Of a DNA stretch of 6,561 nucleotides, positions 1 to 5,390 are shown piece after piece. Source of the DNA: Synergistaceae bacterium (GTDB lineage Bacteria > Synergistota > Synergistia > Synergistales > Synergistaceae); NCBI GenBank assembly GCA_030531285.1, contig JAUNNW010000079.1, positions 1 through 6,561 on the forward strand. The letters are read 5' to 3'. The position numbers were made by a program, and so were the translations under genes. The notes below the pieces were generated by a model that was not told where the DNA came from, did no database searches, and saw only the letters and a program-made list of their open reading frames with translations. Every line of letters starts with the position of its first letter. Position 1 is the stretch's first letter.

Positions 1-10
1 AAAATTAAAA

Positions 11-50
11 CGGCTTGGGAGATTTTTATAATTTTATAATTCCCAAGCCG
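11..50. terminator. Bidirectional rho-independent terminator downstream of the thioesterase gene
   Basis: Perfect 10-bp inverted repeat: CGGCTTGGGA (11-20) and TCCCAAGCCG (41-50), with a 20-nt A/T-rich loop. On the minus strand the stem is followed by TTTTAATTTT (10 down to 1), so it can end the thioesterase transcript about 70 nt past its stop codon. On the plus strand it is followed by TTTTTGTTCT, so it could also stop a gene arriving from the left of the window. Confidence 0.85.
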
Positions 51-118
51 TTTTTGTTCTCAATCACTCTGAGGGCATACAGCGGCAGGCAGTGTTTTAA
101 TTTAACGCTTCACTTTCA

Positions 119-889
119 TCACGCCATATTCACCGCTTCAATTTTTTTGCGTTCGTCTTTTTTCCAGACGCTCCAAAGCCGAGCGTATTCCGTGCCCTCC
201 TCGCTTTTGAGCGAATGAAGAAACCGTCTTGAGCCTTCAGAAGGAATTTCCCGCGTCAGGCAGATAATACTTTCGCGCGGCACAGGCTTGAGATACTGCG
301 CCTCCGCAAAAACAGGCGCATATTTTTCAGGCACGTCAAAAGGCACGCTTTCCAAAACCCAGCTGAAATAAACTGTGTGGTTGGTGTGGTCGTTCACGTC
401 CAAATCCTGCCAGCGCACCTGCCACGGAAATTTGAAATCCGATTTTTCAATTTTCGGAATTTTCACTTCATCAGGGTAATCTTCAGAAATTTTCGCAAGG
501 AACTTTTCCGTGCCGTCAATTCTGTCAAGCCTCAGAGGACGTTTTCTTTCAAGGTCTATCAGCACCCACCACGTTTTTGCCGCGCCAAGCAGCTTGCCTT
601 CCGCGTTTCTGACCTCAAAGGTGCGGAGGGAAAACAGATTGCGGTAGATTTCGGCGTAGGTTTTTATTTTGAGTATTCTGTCTTCTCTGCACGGATACCG
701 CTGAAAATCTATTCTGTAGCTTCGCAGTACCCACGTCATTTTCCGTTCCAACACCTGAAATACCGCAAAATTATATTTTGCGGCGTCAATCTCCGCCATT
801 TCCTGAAAAATTTCGAGCAGATATTTGTGTTTAATTCTTCCGCACGGGTCAATCGCGCCCAGTGAAAATTCAAAATCGCGTTCTGTCAT
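119..889 (-). CDS. Acyl-ACP thioesterase (FatA/FatB-like, double hotdog fold)
   Basis: 256-residue cytosolic enzyme predicted to hydrolyse acyl-ACP to free fatty acid and ACP, ending or diverting fatty-acid synthesis. The N-terminal hotdog half spans about residues 1-135, with a KTWWVLID segment (105-112) like the family's first-repeat strand. The second half starts near residue 155 and carries VRWQDLDVNDHTNH (158-171), matching the plant FatB stretch with catalytic Asp, Asn and His, here D164, N166 and H168. The length fits bacterial members. The start is supported by AAGGAG (895-900) five nt before the ATG. It lies 63 nt downstream of pckA on the same strand, with a stable hairpin between them and no clear promoter of its own. 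Odd point: the segment aligning with the plant EYRREC stretch reads QYLKPV (198-203), so the Glu-Cys positions appear to be Pro-Val. Family assignment is firm; chain-length preference cannot be read. Confidence 0.88.
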   Translation of the reverse strand: MTERDFEFSLGAIDPCGRIKHKYLLEIFQEMAEIDAAKYNFAVFQVLERKMTWVLRSYRIDFQRYPCREDRILKIKTYAEIYRNLFSLRTFEVRNAEGKLLGAAKTWWVLIDLERKRPLRLDRIDGTEKFLAKISEDYPDEVKIPKIEKSDFKFPWQVRWQDLDVNDHTNHTVYFSWVLESVPFDVPEKYAPVFAEAQYLKPVPRESIICLTREIPSEGSRRFLHSLKSEEGTEYARLWSVWKKDERKKIEAVNMA

Positions 890-912
890 TTTTGCTCCTT
901 GCTAAACGAAAC

Positions 913-935
913 GCGGAGCCCGCAGCGGACTCCGC
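913..935 (-). terminator. GC-rich hairpin between pckA and the thioesterase: weak terminator or attenuator
   Basis: On the minus strand GCGGAG (935-930) pairs with CTCCGC (918-913). Pairing continues inward through a T-G wobble and CCG/CGG, giving about 10 bp closed by a 3-nt loop. The following bases are GTTTCGTTTAGC, a broken U-tract, so termination may be partial. The stem ends only 12 nt before the thioesterase Shine-Dalgarno sequence, leaving no room for a promoter between them. Either the thioesterase is expressed by read-through, or its promoter lies inside the pckA 3' end. Confidence 0.55.
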
Positions 936-952
936 TTAAGATATTTTTATTC

Positions 953-2617
953 CTACGCTCTGCGCGCGGCTTCCATAACCTTTGCAAGCGCTTCCTTGGC
1001 ATCCTGCGGCAATGCGTCAACGCCGCCCTTTTCTGTTTCGCGCGAGTCAACAAATTTGACGCGGTCTTCCATGCGTTTGATGAACAGTTCTTTGTATGCC
1101 GCATCTGTCAAATCAGGGACAAATCCTTCTATCTCAAGCAATTCAATTCCGGGGAGATTGCCGAACGGAACAAAATTGGCTTTGCCTTCAACAATCTTTT
1201 CAAGAATTTCAAGCGTCATCTCCTTCGGAACTTTTTTGTCAAGGAACGAGCCTGTGTTAAGAATGTAGCATTCCACGCCGTCTTCAAAAAGCTGGCGGAA
1301 ACGCTCGTAGTCCATTGAAAGCGGATACGTCCTGAACGGGTTTGCGTAGCACTCTATAACAAGAGCATTCGGGTCAACTCCCGGGGCAAGATGTTCGGCG
1401 GAAGTGCGTATCGTTGCCAAAGTCGCGCCCATTACCGAGGCAAGCGACGCTCCGGTGAGTTTGACAACAGGCGGCAGCGACGAATCCTTCATAAGCCAGC
1501 AGACGGCATTGATAGGCTCGTCAATTCTGTCTATTCTGTTCGGCGACCAGTAGCGCGATTTGATTGCTCTGCCGTTTCCGTTGCGTATATCTTCGCTGAC
1601 CGCTATAAGCTTTCCGTCCTTCGTTTTAGTTACGCCGAGATTTTGCAGAGAAAGCAGATATTTGTTGTCGGGGCAGCCGATGGGATAGTCAGCCATTTTG
1701 TCAAAATAGGCAGGCTCGAGAGCTATTGCGTATTTTTCCTTAACGTTTATAACAACGGCATCATCGTGAAGCACCGTAACGTCATATTTTCCATCGTGCT
1801 TTGCGTGCGTAATTGTGGATTTGCCTGAACCTGAAAGTCCGAATGCGGCAAGCACATATTTTTTCCCGCTTCCGTCCTTAAGCTGATAGCGTTTGAGACC
1901 TCCGTGGCACGCAACGTATCCGTTTCTCGCGCCTATGCCCCATGCAAGCGTCAGCGTGCCTTTTTTGAATTCGCCGAAATAGCGCATGCCAAGCACCGCC
2001 GCGCAGTTCTGCTCCGGTGAGAAGAACGCAAGACCAAGCGGGAAATCCGGGTGTGACCAGTACGGGTCGCCGTAGACGAAAATGTCTCCGTCATTGGGAA
2101 GCGGACGGGAATTTGCGTAGCGTTTCTCGTATTCTTCGTTTGCATATTGGAAATTGAGCAGCCAGTTGTAAAGATTGTTTTCGTGTCCTTCCGGAAGCAT
2201 AATATGGGCACGCGTCATAAAATCCTCGTCAAGACCTATTATCGCGTCTGCCGTGTAGAATTTTCTGTTACGCGCATTGTGGATTGCTTCGCGAAGCACG
2301 GTGCATATTTTTTTAACGTCAACCTCCGGCCAGCCAACTATTCTTCTGGCTGCCGCCGTGCGTCCGAAAACCGCACCGTCGTTGAACAAAAGAACATTTG
2401 CGCCCTCAGGCAGACCGAGTTCCGCATTGTGGCAGACAGGAAGCCCTGTAAGCTCCACCGTGCCGGCGCTTTTTTTCGCAAGCTCGTAAGCCTCAGCAAC
2501 ATCATTAACCCGCACGACATTGTTTCCATAGAAAGCTGACTCGATAGTCGTTCTCACCGGAAGCGTATGAAGTTTCTTAAATTCCTCAAGATTGTCAAAA
2601 TATCCTATTGTTGACAT
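953..2617 (-). CDS. pckA: Phosphoenolpyruvate carboxykinase, ATP-type family, divergent
   Basis: 554-residue cytosolic enzyme interconverting oxaloacetate and PEP plus CO2 with a nucleotide: gluconeogenic, or CO2-fixing and ATP-forming in fermenters. Compared by eye with the E. coli enzyme as I remember it, GRTAAARRIV (85-94) matches the substrate-binding GRSPKDKYIV (R86 for Arg65). GEFKKG (215-220) holds the metal-binding lysines, and H238 matches His232. The P-loop is GLSGSGKST (260-268). Kinase-2 is HDDAVVI (284-290) with D285/D286, replacing GDDEHGW. LPPVVKLT (381-388) and YILNTGS (451-457) are also family landmarks. The positions of Arg333 and the adenine-side Arg449 look like H409 and L468, so the nucleotide pocket is altered. 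The start has AAGGAA (2631-2636), 13 nt upstream, a slightly long spacing. A consensus -10 box lies 38 nt before the ATG. Family is clear; nucleotide preference is not. Confidence 0.88.
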   Translation of the reverse strand: MSTIGYFDNLEEFKKLHTLPVRTTIESAFYGNNVVRVNDVAEAYELAKKSAGTVELTGLPVCHNAELGLPEGANVLLFNDGAVFGRTAAARRIVGWPEVDVKKICTVLREAIHNARNRKFYTADAIIGLDEDFMTRAHIMLPEGHENNLYNWLLNFQYANEEYEKRYANSRPLPNDGDIFVYGDPYWSHPDFPLGLAFFSPEQNCAAVLGMRYFGEFKKGTLTLAWGIGARNGYVACHGGLKRYQLKDGSGKKYVLAAFGLSGSGKSTITHAKHDGKYDVTVLHDDAVVINVKEKYAIALEPAYFDKMADYPIGCPDNKYLLSLQNLGVTKTKDGKLIAVSEDIRNGNGRAIKSRYWSPNRIDRIDEPINAVCWLMKDSSLPPVVKLTGASLASVMGATLATIRTSAEHLAPGVDPNALVIECYANPFRTYPLSMDYERFRQLFEDGVECYILNTGSFLDKKVPKEMTLEILEKIVEGKANFVPFGNLPGIELLEIEGFVPDLTDAAYKELFIKRMEDRVKFVDSRETEKGGVDALPQDAKEALAKVMEAARRA

Positions 2618-2655
2618 AAAATCACGCCCATTCCTTAAAATCTATTGCCGCGCAT

Positions 2656-2684
2656 ATTATAGCGCAAAAAACAAAAAAACTGTA
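2656..2684 (-). promoter_or_regulatory. Probable promoter of pckA
   Basis: On the minus strand a perfect TATAAT -10 box lies at 2661-2656, 38 nt before the pckA ATG. The hexamer 17 bp upstream, TACAGT (2684-2679), is a poor -35, so this promoter may need an activator. A GCAAAA-AA-TTTTGC inverted repeat (2695-2708) sits just upstream of the -35 region, where an activator site could lie. Confidence 0.6.
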
Positions 2685-2727
2685 CCGCAATGTTGCAAAA
2701 AATTTTGCCCGTAAAAAAAGTAAAAAA

Positions 2728-2750
2728 CGGGAGAGCATCCGGCTCTCCCG
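2728..2750 (-). terminator. Rho-independent terminator of the FadL-like gene
   Basis: Perfect 9-bp stem CGGGAGAGC (2728-2736) and GCTCTCCCG (2742-2750) with a 5-nt loop. On the minus strand it is followed by TTTTTTACTTTTTTTAC, a strong U-tract. It lies 30 nt past the stop codon of the outer-membrane protein gene and ends that transcript before the pckA promoter, so pckA is a separate unit. Confidence 0.92.
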
Positions 2751-2780
2751 CCTTTGTGCCGCTTAATGTTTACAGTTTAA

Positions 2781-4067
2781 TTATTTCAGCTTCATGCTGA
2801 AACCGAGCGAAAGAATCTGCGTTAAACCATCGTTAATGCGCGCGTTAACATAGTCGGCGTTGCTGACTTTTGAGTCAACGTCGCGCGCCGCCGCCCAAAT
2901 TGCTGTGTATGCAAACGTTATGGCAGCATCTTTGTTAATGTTGTATTTGAAACCAACGCTTCCGCGGTGTCTGTCGCCTGTCGGCACAGTGAAATCGAAT
3001 GTTTCATCAGGTACAGGACTTCCGTCAAAGTTATAGCCGCAGAGGAATGTCCATTTGCTGTTCATTCTGTGCTGGAAGCCTATACCGAAACGCCACGCAG
3101 CTTTCCAGTTTTTAACACCGTTGTATGCCGGCAACGCACCGTTTAACAATGCGGGCGTAAACGTCATGTTAAGTGTGTCATAGGTTGCCCAGTTTGTCCA
3201 AGTCGCGTCAAATTCAATTCTTGTTCTGTCGCTGAATTTATGGCCGAAACCGAAAGAAAGCGAATCGGGAACCGTAACGCTGCCGTGTGCGTTGGCTGAT
3301 TCTTTCGCTGTACCGCCTGATATGTACTGCGATGTCACATCTGTATCAGCGTCCATTGTGTGCTTAATACTTGAGCGATAGGTAATTGCTGCGGAATTTT
3401 TCTTGTCAAAATCATACATTGCTGAAACAAACCAGCCAAGATTCGTACATTTGCCGTCAAGTTCAAGCAGTCCGTCACCAAGATATCCAAGCGAGGGATG
3501 TGTAAGCGGTATTTGTTTTGATAATGAAAGGTTCATATAGTTGATGTCAAGGCCAAGGGCAAGCGACCATTTTTCTGAAGGCTTAAATGCCCATGTCGGC
3601 TGAATTGATATACTTGTAATTTTTCCGTCAACCGTATCATAGCGGCCTTCCCAATCTGAATCGTAAGTAATTCCGTTGCCAAATCTCGGAAAAATGCCAA
3701 GACCAAGCCAGTGCTTGTCATTCAGCTGATGTGTATAGAAAAGCGAGCCTGCCCATACAGGGTCATAACTGTTATTCTTGTGCGACGTTGTGCCAAAACG
3801 CTGATTCAGCCCGCCCGGAGTGTTCTGAAAATGGCACTTGATTGCCGGATTAAACCACGTTGCGCCGACGCTGAGATATTTTCCTTTGAGATGTGTTATT
3901 CCTGCCGGGTTGTACGCGAGAACAGCCGCGTCTTCTTCGTCAAACATAAAGTTGTCGCCCATCGCCGTTCCCGTAGCGCTCCATTCGTAGACGCCGAAAC
4001 CTTCCGCGAATGCCGCTGCCGGAACGAGAAGCGCCACAAGCAAAACTGTTGCCAAGATTTTCTTCAT
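2781..4067 (-). CDS. Outer-membrane protein transport protein, OMPP1/FadL/TodX family
   Basis: 428-residue outer-membrane beta-barrel. The FadL family forms 14-stranded barrels with an N-terminal hatch that admits long-chain fatty acids or other hydrophobic compounds. The signal peptide is plain: MKK, a hydrophobic core (4-20) and AFA before E22, a signal peptidase I site. The mature N-terminus EGFGVYEWSATGTAMGDNF matches the family hatch, and the conserved NPAG turn is at 53-56 (AYNPAGITHL). The rest alternates polar and aromatic/hydrophobic residues as amphipathic strands, ending LSLGFSMKLK, a typical final strand for BAM insertion. AAGGGG (4077-4082), nine nt upstream, supports the start. 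The gene follows an Rrf2 regulator gene by 51 nt with a 17-bp palindrome between, and a strong terminator follows it. The substrate cannot be read; hydrocarbon or fatty-acid uptake is inferred from the family only. Confidence 0.88.
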   Translation of the reverse strand: MKKILATVLLVALLVPAAAFAEGFGVYEWSATGTAMGDNFMFDEEDAAVLAYNPAGITHLKGKYLSVGATWFNPAIKCHFQNTPGGLNQRFGTTSHKNNSYDPVWAGSLFYTHQLNDKHWLGLGIFPRFGNGITYDSDWEGRYDTVDGKITSISIQPTWAFKPSEKWSLALGLDINYMNLSLSKQIPLTHPSLGYLGDGLLELDGKCTNLGWFVSAMYDFDKKNSAAITYRSSIKHTMDADTDVTSQYISGGTAKESANAHGSVTVPDSLSFGFGHKFSDRTRIEFDATWTNWATYDTLNMTFTPALLNGALPAYNGVKNWKAAWRFGIGFQHRMNSKWTFLCGYNFDGSPVPDETFDFTVPTGDRHRGSVGFKYNINKDAAITFAYTAIWAAARDVDSKVSNADYVNARINDGLTQILSLGFSMKLK

Positions 4068-4091
4068 TAAAGAAATCCCCCTTAATAAATT

Positions 4092-4108
4092 ATTGCATAG
4101 TATGCAAT
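4092..4108. promoter_or_regulatory. Perfect 17-bp palindrome (operator candidate) upstream of the FadL-like gene
   Basis: ATTGCATAGTATGCAAT: eight-base arms around one central base. The arms nearly touch, so it would fold poorly as an RNA hairpin and fits a dimeric DNA-binding protein better. It lies 24 nt before the FadL-like start codon and 10 nt after the Rrf2 stop. On the minus strand it contains TACTAT (4102-4097), a possible -10 with no recognisable -35. It differs from the inverted repeat at the Rrf2 promoter. Confidence 0.6.
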
Positions 4109-4118
4109 TTATTTTCTT

Positions 4119-4565
4119 TTATTTCGGAGTCACGGTAATATCTATACTTACCTGACCCGAGTTCTGATAATAGTAAATAAATTCCTTCAGCGTCCGCGAG
4201 CAAAGATACTTGTACATCTCACGCGACAATTCGTTGAGCATTGAACTGATAAAACACACTTTCTTGCTGCAGCCTATCACACAGCCGCTCGGGCTGAAAG
4301 AACCGCCCAAAAGCTCAAAAATCGGCGCAAGTTCTGTTTCCTCCGGATTACAGTTCAAGATGTAACCGCCGCCCGGTCCCCTTATTGACTTTATAAAGCC
4401 GTTTTTGTTAAGCCTCTGCAAAACCTTGGAAAGATGCGGCTCCGTTGTGCCTATCTTTGCCGCTATCTCACTTGTCGTAAGACACGTTTCAGGCTCCGCT
4501 CCAAGTTCACCCAAAGCGTGCAAACCAAGCAAAAGCGGCTCCGGAAGACCTACAACAGGGTTCAT
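4119..4565 (-). CDS. Rrf2-family transcriptional regulator, possible Fe-S sensor
   Basis: 148-residue DNA-binding regulator. The winged helix-turn-helix is seen as LTTSEIAAKIGTTEPHLSKVL (29-49), followed by the wing IRGPGGGYIL (61-70), the Rrf2 hallmark. The family acts as dimers; members such as IscR, NsrR and RsrR hold an Fe-S cluster through three cysteines after the wing. Here C95, C99 and C104 (C-X3-C-X4-C) occupy that region, closer spaced than the C-X5-C-X5-C of IscR, so cluster binding is likely but unproven. Other cysteines are C28, C72 and C122. AAAGGGGG (4573-4580), seven nt before the ATG, fixes the start. Its promoter is centred in an inverted repeat resembling the IscR type 1 site, suggesting autorepression. 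The FadL-like gene follows after 51 nt without a terminator, so it is a likely co-transcribed target. The signal sensed (Fe-S status, iron, NO or redox) is unknown. Confidence 0.88.
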   Translation of the reverse strand: MNPVVGLPEPLLLGLHALGELGAEPETCLTTSEIAAKIGTTEPHLSKVLQRLNKNGFIKSIRGPGGGYILNCNPEETELAPIFELLGGSFSPSGCVIGCSKKVCFISSMLNELSREMYKYLCSRTLKEFIYYYQNSGQVSIDITVTPK

Positions 4566-4615
4566 TGCTCTGCCCCCTTTCAGACAGAATAATAATGGAC
4601 GCTCAATTCCATTTT

Positions 4616-4639
4616 ATAGTGGATATTATAGTCCACTAT
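4616..4639. promoter_or_regulatory. Inverted-repeat operator over the rrf2 -10 box, IscR type 1-like
   Basis: Arms ATAGTGGA (4616-4623) and TCCACTAT (4632-4639) with an 8-bp spacer; the TATAAT of the minus-strand promoter sits exactly in the spacer. From memory, the IscR type 1 consensus begins ATAS..GACT and ends AGTC..STAT. The plus-strand right half AGTCCACTAT and the minus-strand left half ATAGTGGACT match this closely, though this site is one base shorter. Binding here would block RNA polymerase, fitting autorepression by the Rrf2 protein. Confidence 0.7.
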
Positions 4640-4653
4640 TCTGAATAACGCAA
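4625..4653 (-). promoter_or_regulatory. Promoter of the rrf2 / FadL-like unit
   Basis: On the minus strand, TTGCGT (4653-4648), a 17-bp spacer, and a perfect TATAAT (4630-4625). Transcription should start near 4618, giving a leader of about 50 nt before the rrf2 ATG. The -10 box is embedded in the inverted repeat 4616-4639. Confidence 0.75.
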
Positions 4654-4670
4654 GCAATAACGCAACGCGT

Positions 4671-4696
4671 TTTTGAAAAATTTTGAAATTTTGAAA
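4671..4696. repeat. Three TTTTGAAA copies in the gap after the hypothetical gene
   Basis: TTTTGAAA occurs at 4671-4678, 4681-4688 and 4689-4696, just past the stop codon of the minus-strand hypothetical gene. On the minus strand this gives U-rich runs without a GC stem, so it is not a standard terminator. It may be low-complexity A/T sequence upstream of the rrf2 promoter, perhaps acting as bent or UP-element-like DNA. Confidence 0.3.
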
Positions 4697-4698
4697 AA

Positions 4699-5139
4699 TT
4701 ACGGCCTGCATTCGGCTGTGCACTTTTCGCAGTCCCCTTCGCAGTTTAGGGGAGCAAAAATTCCGAACGCCGTTCTGAAAAGCGCCGCCGTCAGCAGATT
4801 GTCGGGAATTGTGTCATATTTGTTTCCGTTTTTGTCTCTGTAAATTCTCACAGGGATTTCGCCGCCGTCTTTAATTTCAAAATCAAGCTCCATTTCAAGC
4901 AGCTGCTCTGCTGAAATTTCCTGCCCGTCTTCGGTTTTGAAAGTTATCATTCCGGCAGACATGAGCGCATCTTCGCTGATTTCGTCAAAAACGATTTCGC
5001 GCAGCCTGAGTTTTGTTTCCATTTTTTCAAGCCTCGGGTTCATTCTCGCGCAGAAAGCTTTCAGTCTTTCAACAAGCGTTCCGCTCTGTTTTTCGTTGTA
5101 ATTTTTAAGCGCATAGCAGCTGACAGTTATCTCTTTCAC
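4699..5139 (-). CDS. Hypothetical protein with C-terminal four-cysteine motif
   Basis: 146-residue predicted cytosolic protein that I do not recognise; no signal peptide or membrane segment. It opens with a strand-like MKEITVSCYALKN, then a basic, probably helical stretch (about 20-47), an acidic middle (48-95) and IPVRIYRDKNGNKYDTIPDN (95-114). The tail is NCEGDCEKCTAECRP (132-146), with C133, C137, C140 and C144 spaced C-X3-C-X2-C-X3-C, a plausible zinc or Fe-S site. The reading frame extends upstream to a GTG at 5148, but that codon overlaps the Shine-Dalgarno AAAGGAG (5154-5148). The GTG at 5139, eight nt after it, is the better start. It has its own extended -10 promoter, divergent from tRNA-Leu. 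No clear terminator follows, only an A/T-rich TTTTGAAA repeat tract. No function is assigned. Confidence 0.75.
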   Translation of the reverse strand: MKEITVSCYALKNYNEKQSGTLVERLKAFCARMNPRLEKMETKLRLREIVFDEISEDALMSAGMITFKTEDGQEISAEQLLEMELDFEIKDGGEIPVRIYRDKNGNKYDTIPDNLLTAALFRTAFGIFAPLNCEGDCEKCTAECRP

Positions 5140-5147
5140 GCCGTACA

Positions 5148-5154
5148 CTCCTTT
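5148..5154 (-). promoter_or_regulatory. Shine-Dalgarno site that decides the start of the hypothetical gene
   Basis: AAAGGAG on the minus strand (5154 to 5148). Its last G is the first base of the upstream GTG at 5148, which therefore cannot be the start served by this site. The next in-frame GTG at 5139 has an ideal 8-nt spacing. Confidence 0.75.
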
Positions 5155-5170
5155 GGTCTGTTTTTATTCC

Positions 5171-5206
5171 GCAAGATTATATCATCAGTAAATGAAAAAA
5201 TCTTGC
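5171..5206. repeat. Inverted repeat spanning the divergent promoter region
   Basis: Arms GCAAGATT (5171-5178) and AATCTTGC (5199-5206) with a 20-bp spacer. The left arm covers part of the minus-strand -10 region and the right arm overlaps the -35 regions of both divergent promoters. It may be a looping or regulator-binding site, or chance. Confidence 0.4.
5176..5204 (-). promoter_or_regulatory. Extended -10 promoter of the hypothetical gene
   Basis: Minus strand TGATATAAT (5184-5176) contains the TGn extension and a perfect TATAAT (5181-5176), 36 nt before the GTG at 5139. The -35 position (5204-5199, AAGATT) is poor, as is common for extended -10 promoters. Confidence 0.65.
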
Positions 5207-5231
5207 ATATAACCTTTTTTAACGCTATAAT
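5203..5231 (+). promoter_or_regulatory. Promoter of tRNA-Leu
   Basis: TTGCAT (5203-5208), a 17-bp spacer, and a perfect TATAAT (5226-5231). The mature tRNA begins 12 nt after the -10 box, so the 5' leader is very short. The -35 overlaps the back-to-back promoter of the minus-strand hypothetical gene. Confidence 0.7.
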
Positions 5232-5243
5232 CTATCGGTAGTC

Positions 5244-5329
5244 GCCGGGGTGGCGGAATGGCAGACGCAGTGGACTCAAAATCCACCGAGGGCAACCTCG
5301 TGGGGGTTCGACCCCCCCTCCCGGCACCA
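5244..5329 (+). tRNA. tRNA-Leu (anticodon CAA)
   Basis: Complete class II tRNA of 86 nt including an encoded CCA. The acceptor stem GCCGGGG (5244-5250) pairs with TCCCGGC (5319-5325), ending in one G-T pair; A5326 is the discriminator and CCA is 5327-5329. The D stem is GCG/CGC (5253-5255, 5266-5268). The anticodon stem GTGGA/TCCAC (5270-5274, 5282-5286) encloses CTCAAAA with anticodon CAA at 5277-5279, which reads UUG. The long variable arm CGAGG-GCAA-CCTCG (5287-5300) is typical of leucine. The T stem GGGGG/CCCCC (5302-5306, 5314-5318) encloses TTCGACC. It has its own promoter and a terminator about 35 nt downstream. No tRNA-associated integration signs, such as a repeated 3' end or an integrase gene, are visible here. 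Confidence 0.97.
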
Positions 5330-5364
5330 GTTTTTGTCCGTAACACCAACCAACATACAAAAAT

Positions 5365-5390
5365 CGCCTCACGAATGGTATCGTGAGGCG
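5365..5390. terminator. Bidirectional terminator between tRNA-Leu and rarA
   Basis: Perfect 10-bp stem CGCCTCACGA (5365-5374) and TCGTGAGGCG (5381-5390) with loop ATGGTA. The plus strand continues TCTTATTT, ending the tRNA-Leu transcript. The minus strand continues ATTTTTGTATG, ending the rarA transcript 13 nt past its stop codon. It serves two convergent genes. Confidence 0.88.

Noticed and set aside
377..865. Plus-strand 162-codon frame opposite the thioesterase
   Set aside because: Antisense to a gene with clear family motifs; low-complexity F/R-rich product without a domain.
1391..1828. Plus-strand 145-codon frame opposite pckA
   Set aside because: Antisense shadow of pckA; no domain and no credible ribosome site considered convincing.
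5140..5148. GTG at 5148 as start of the hypothetical gene (149 residues)
   Set aside because: Its first base belongs to the Shine-Dalgarno AAAGGAG; the in-frame GTG at 5139 has the correct spacing.
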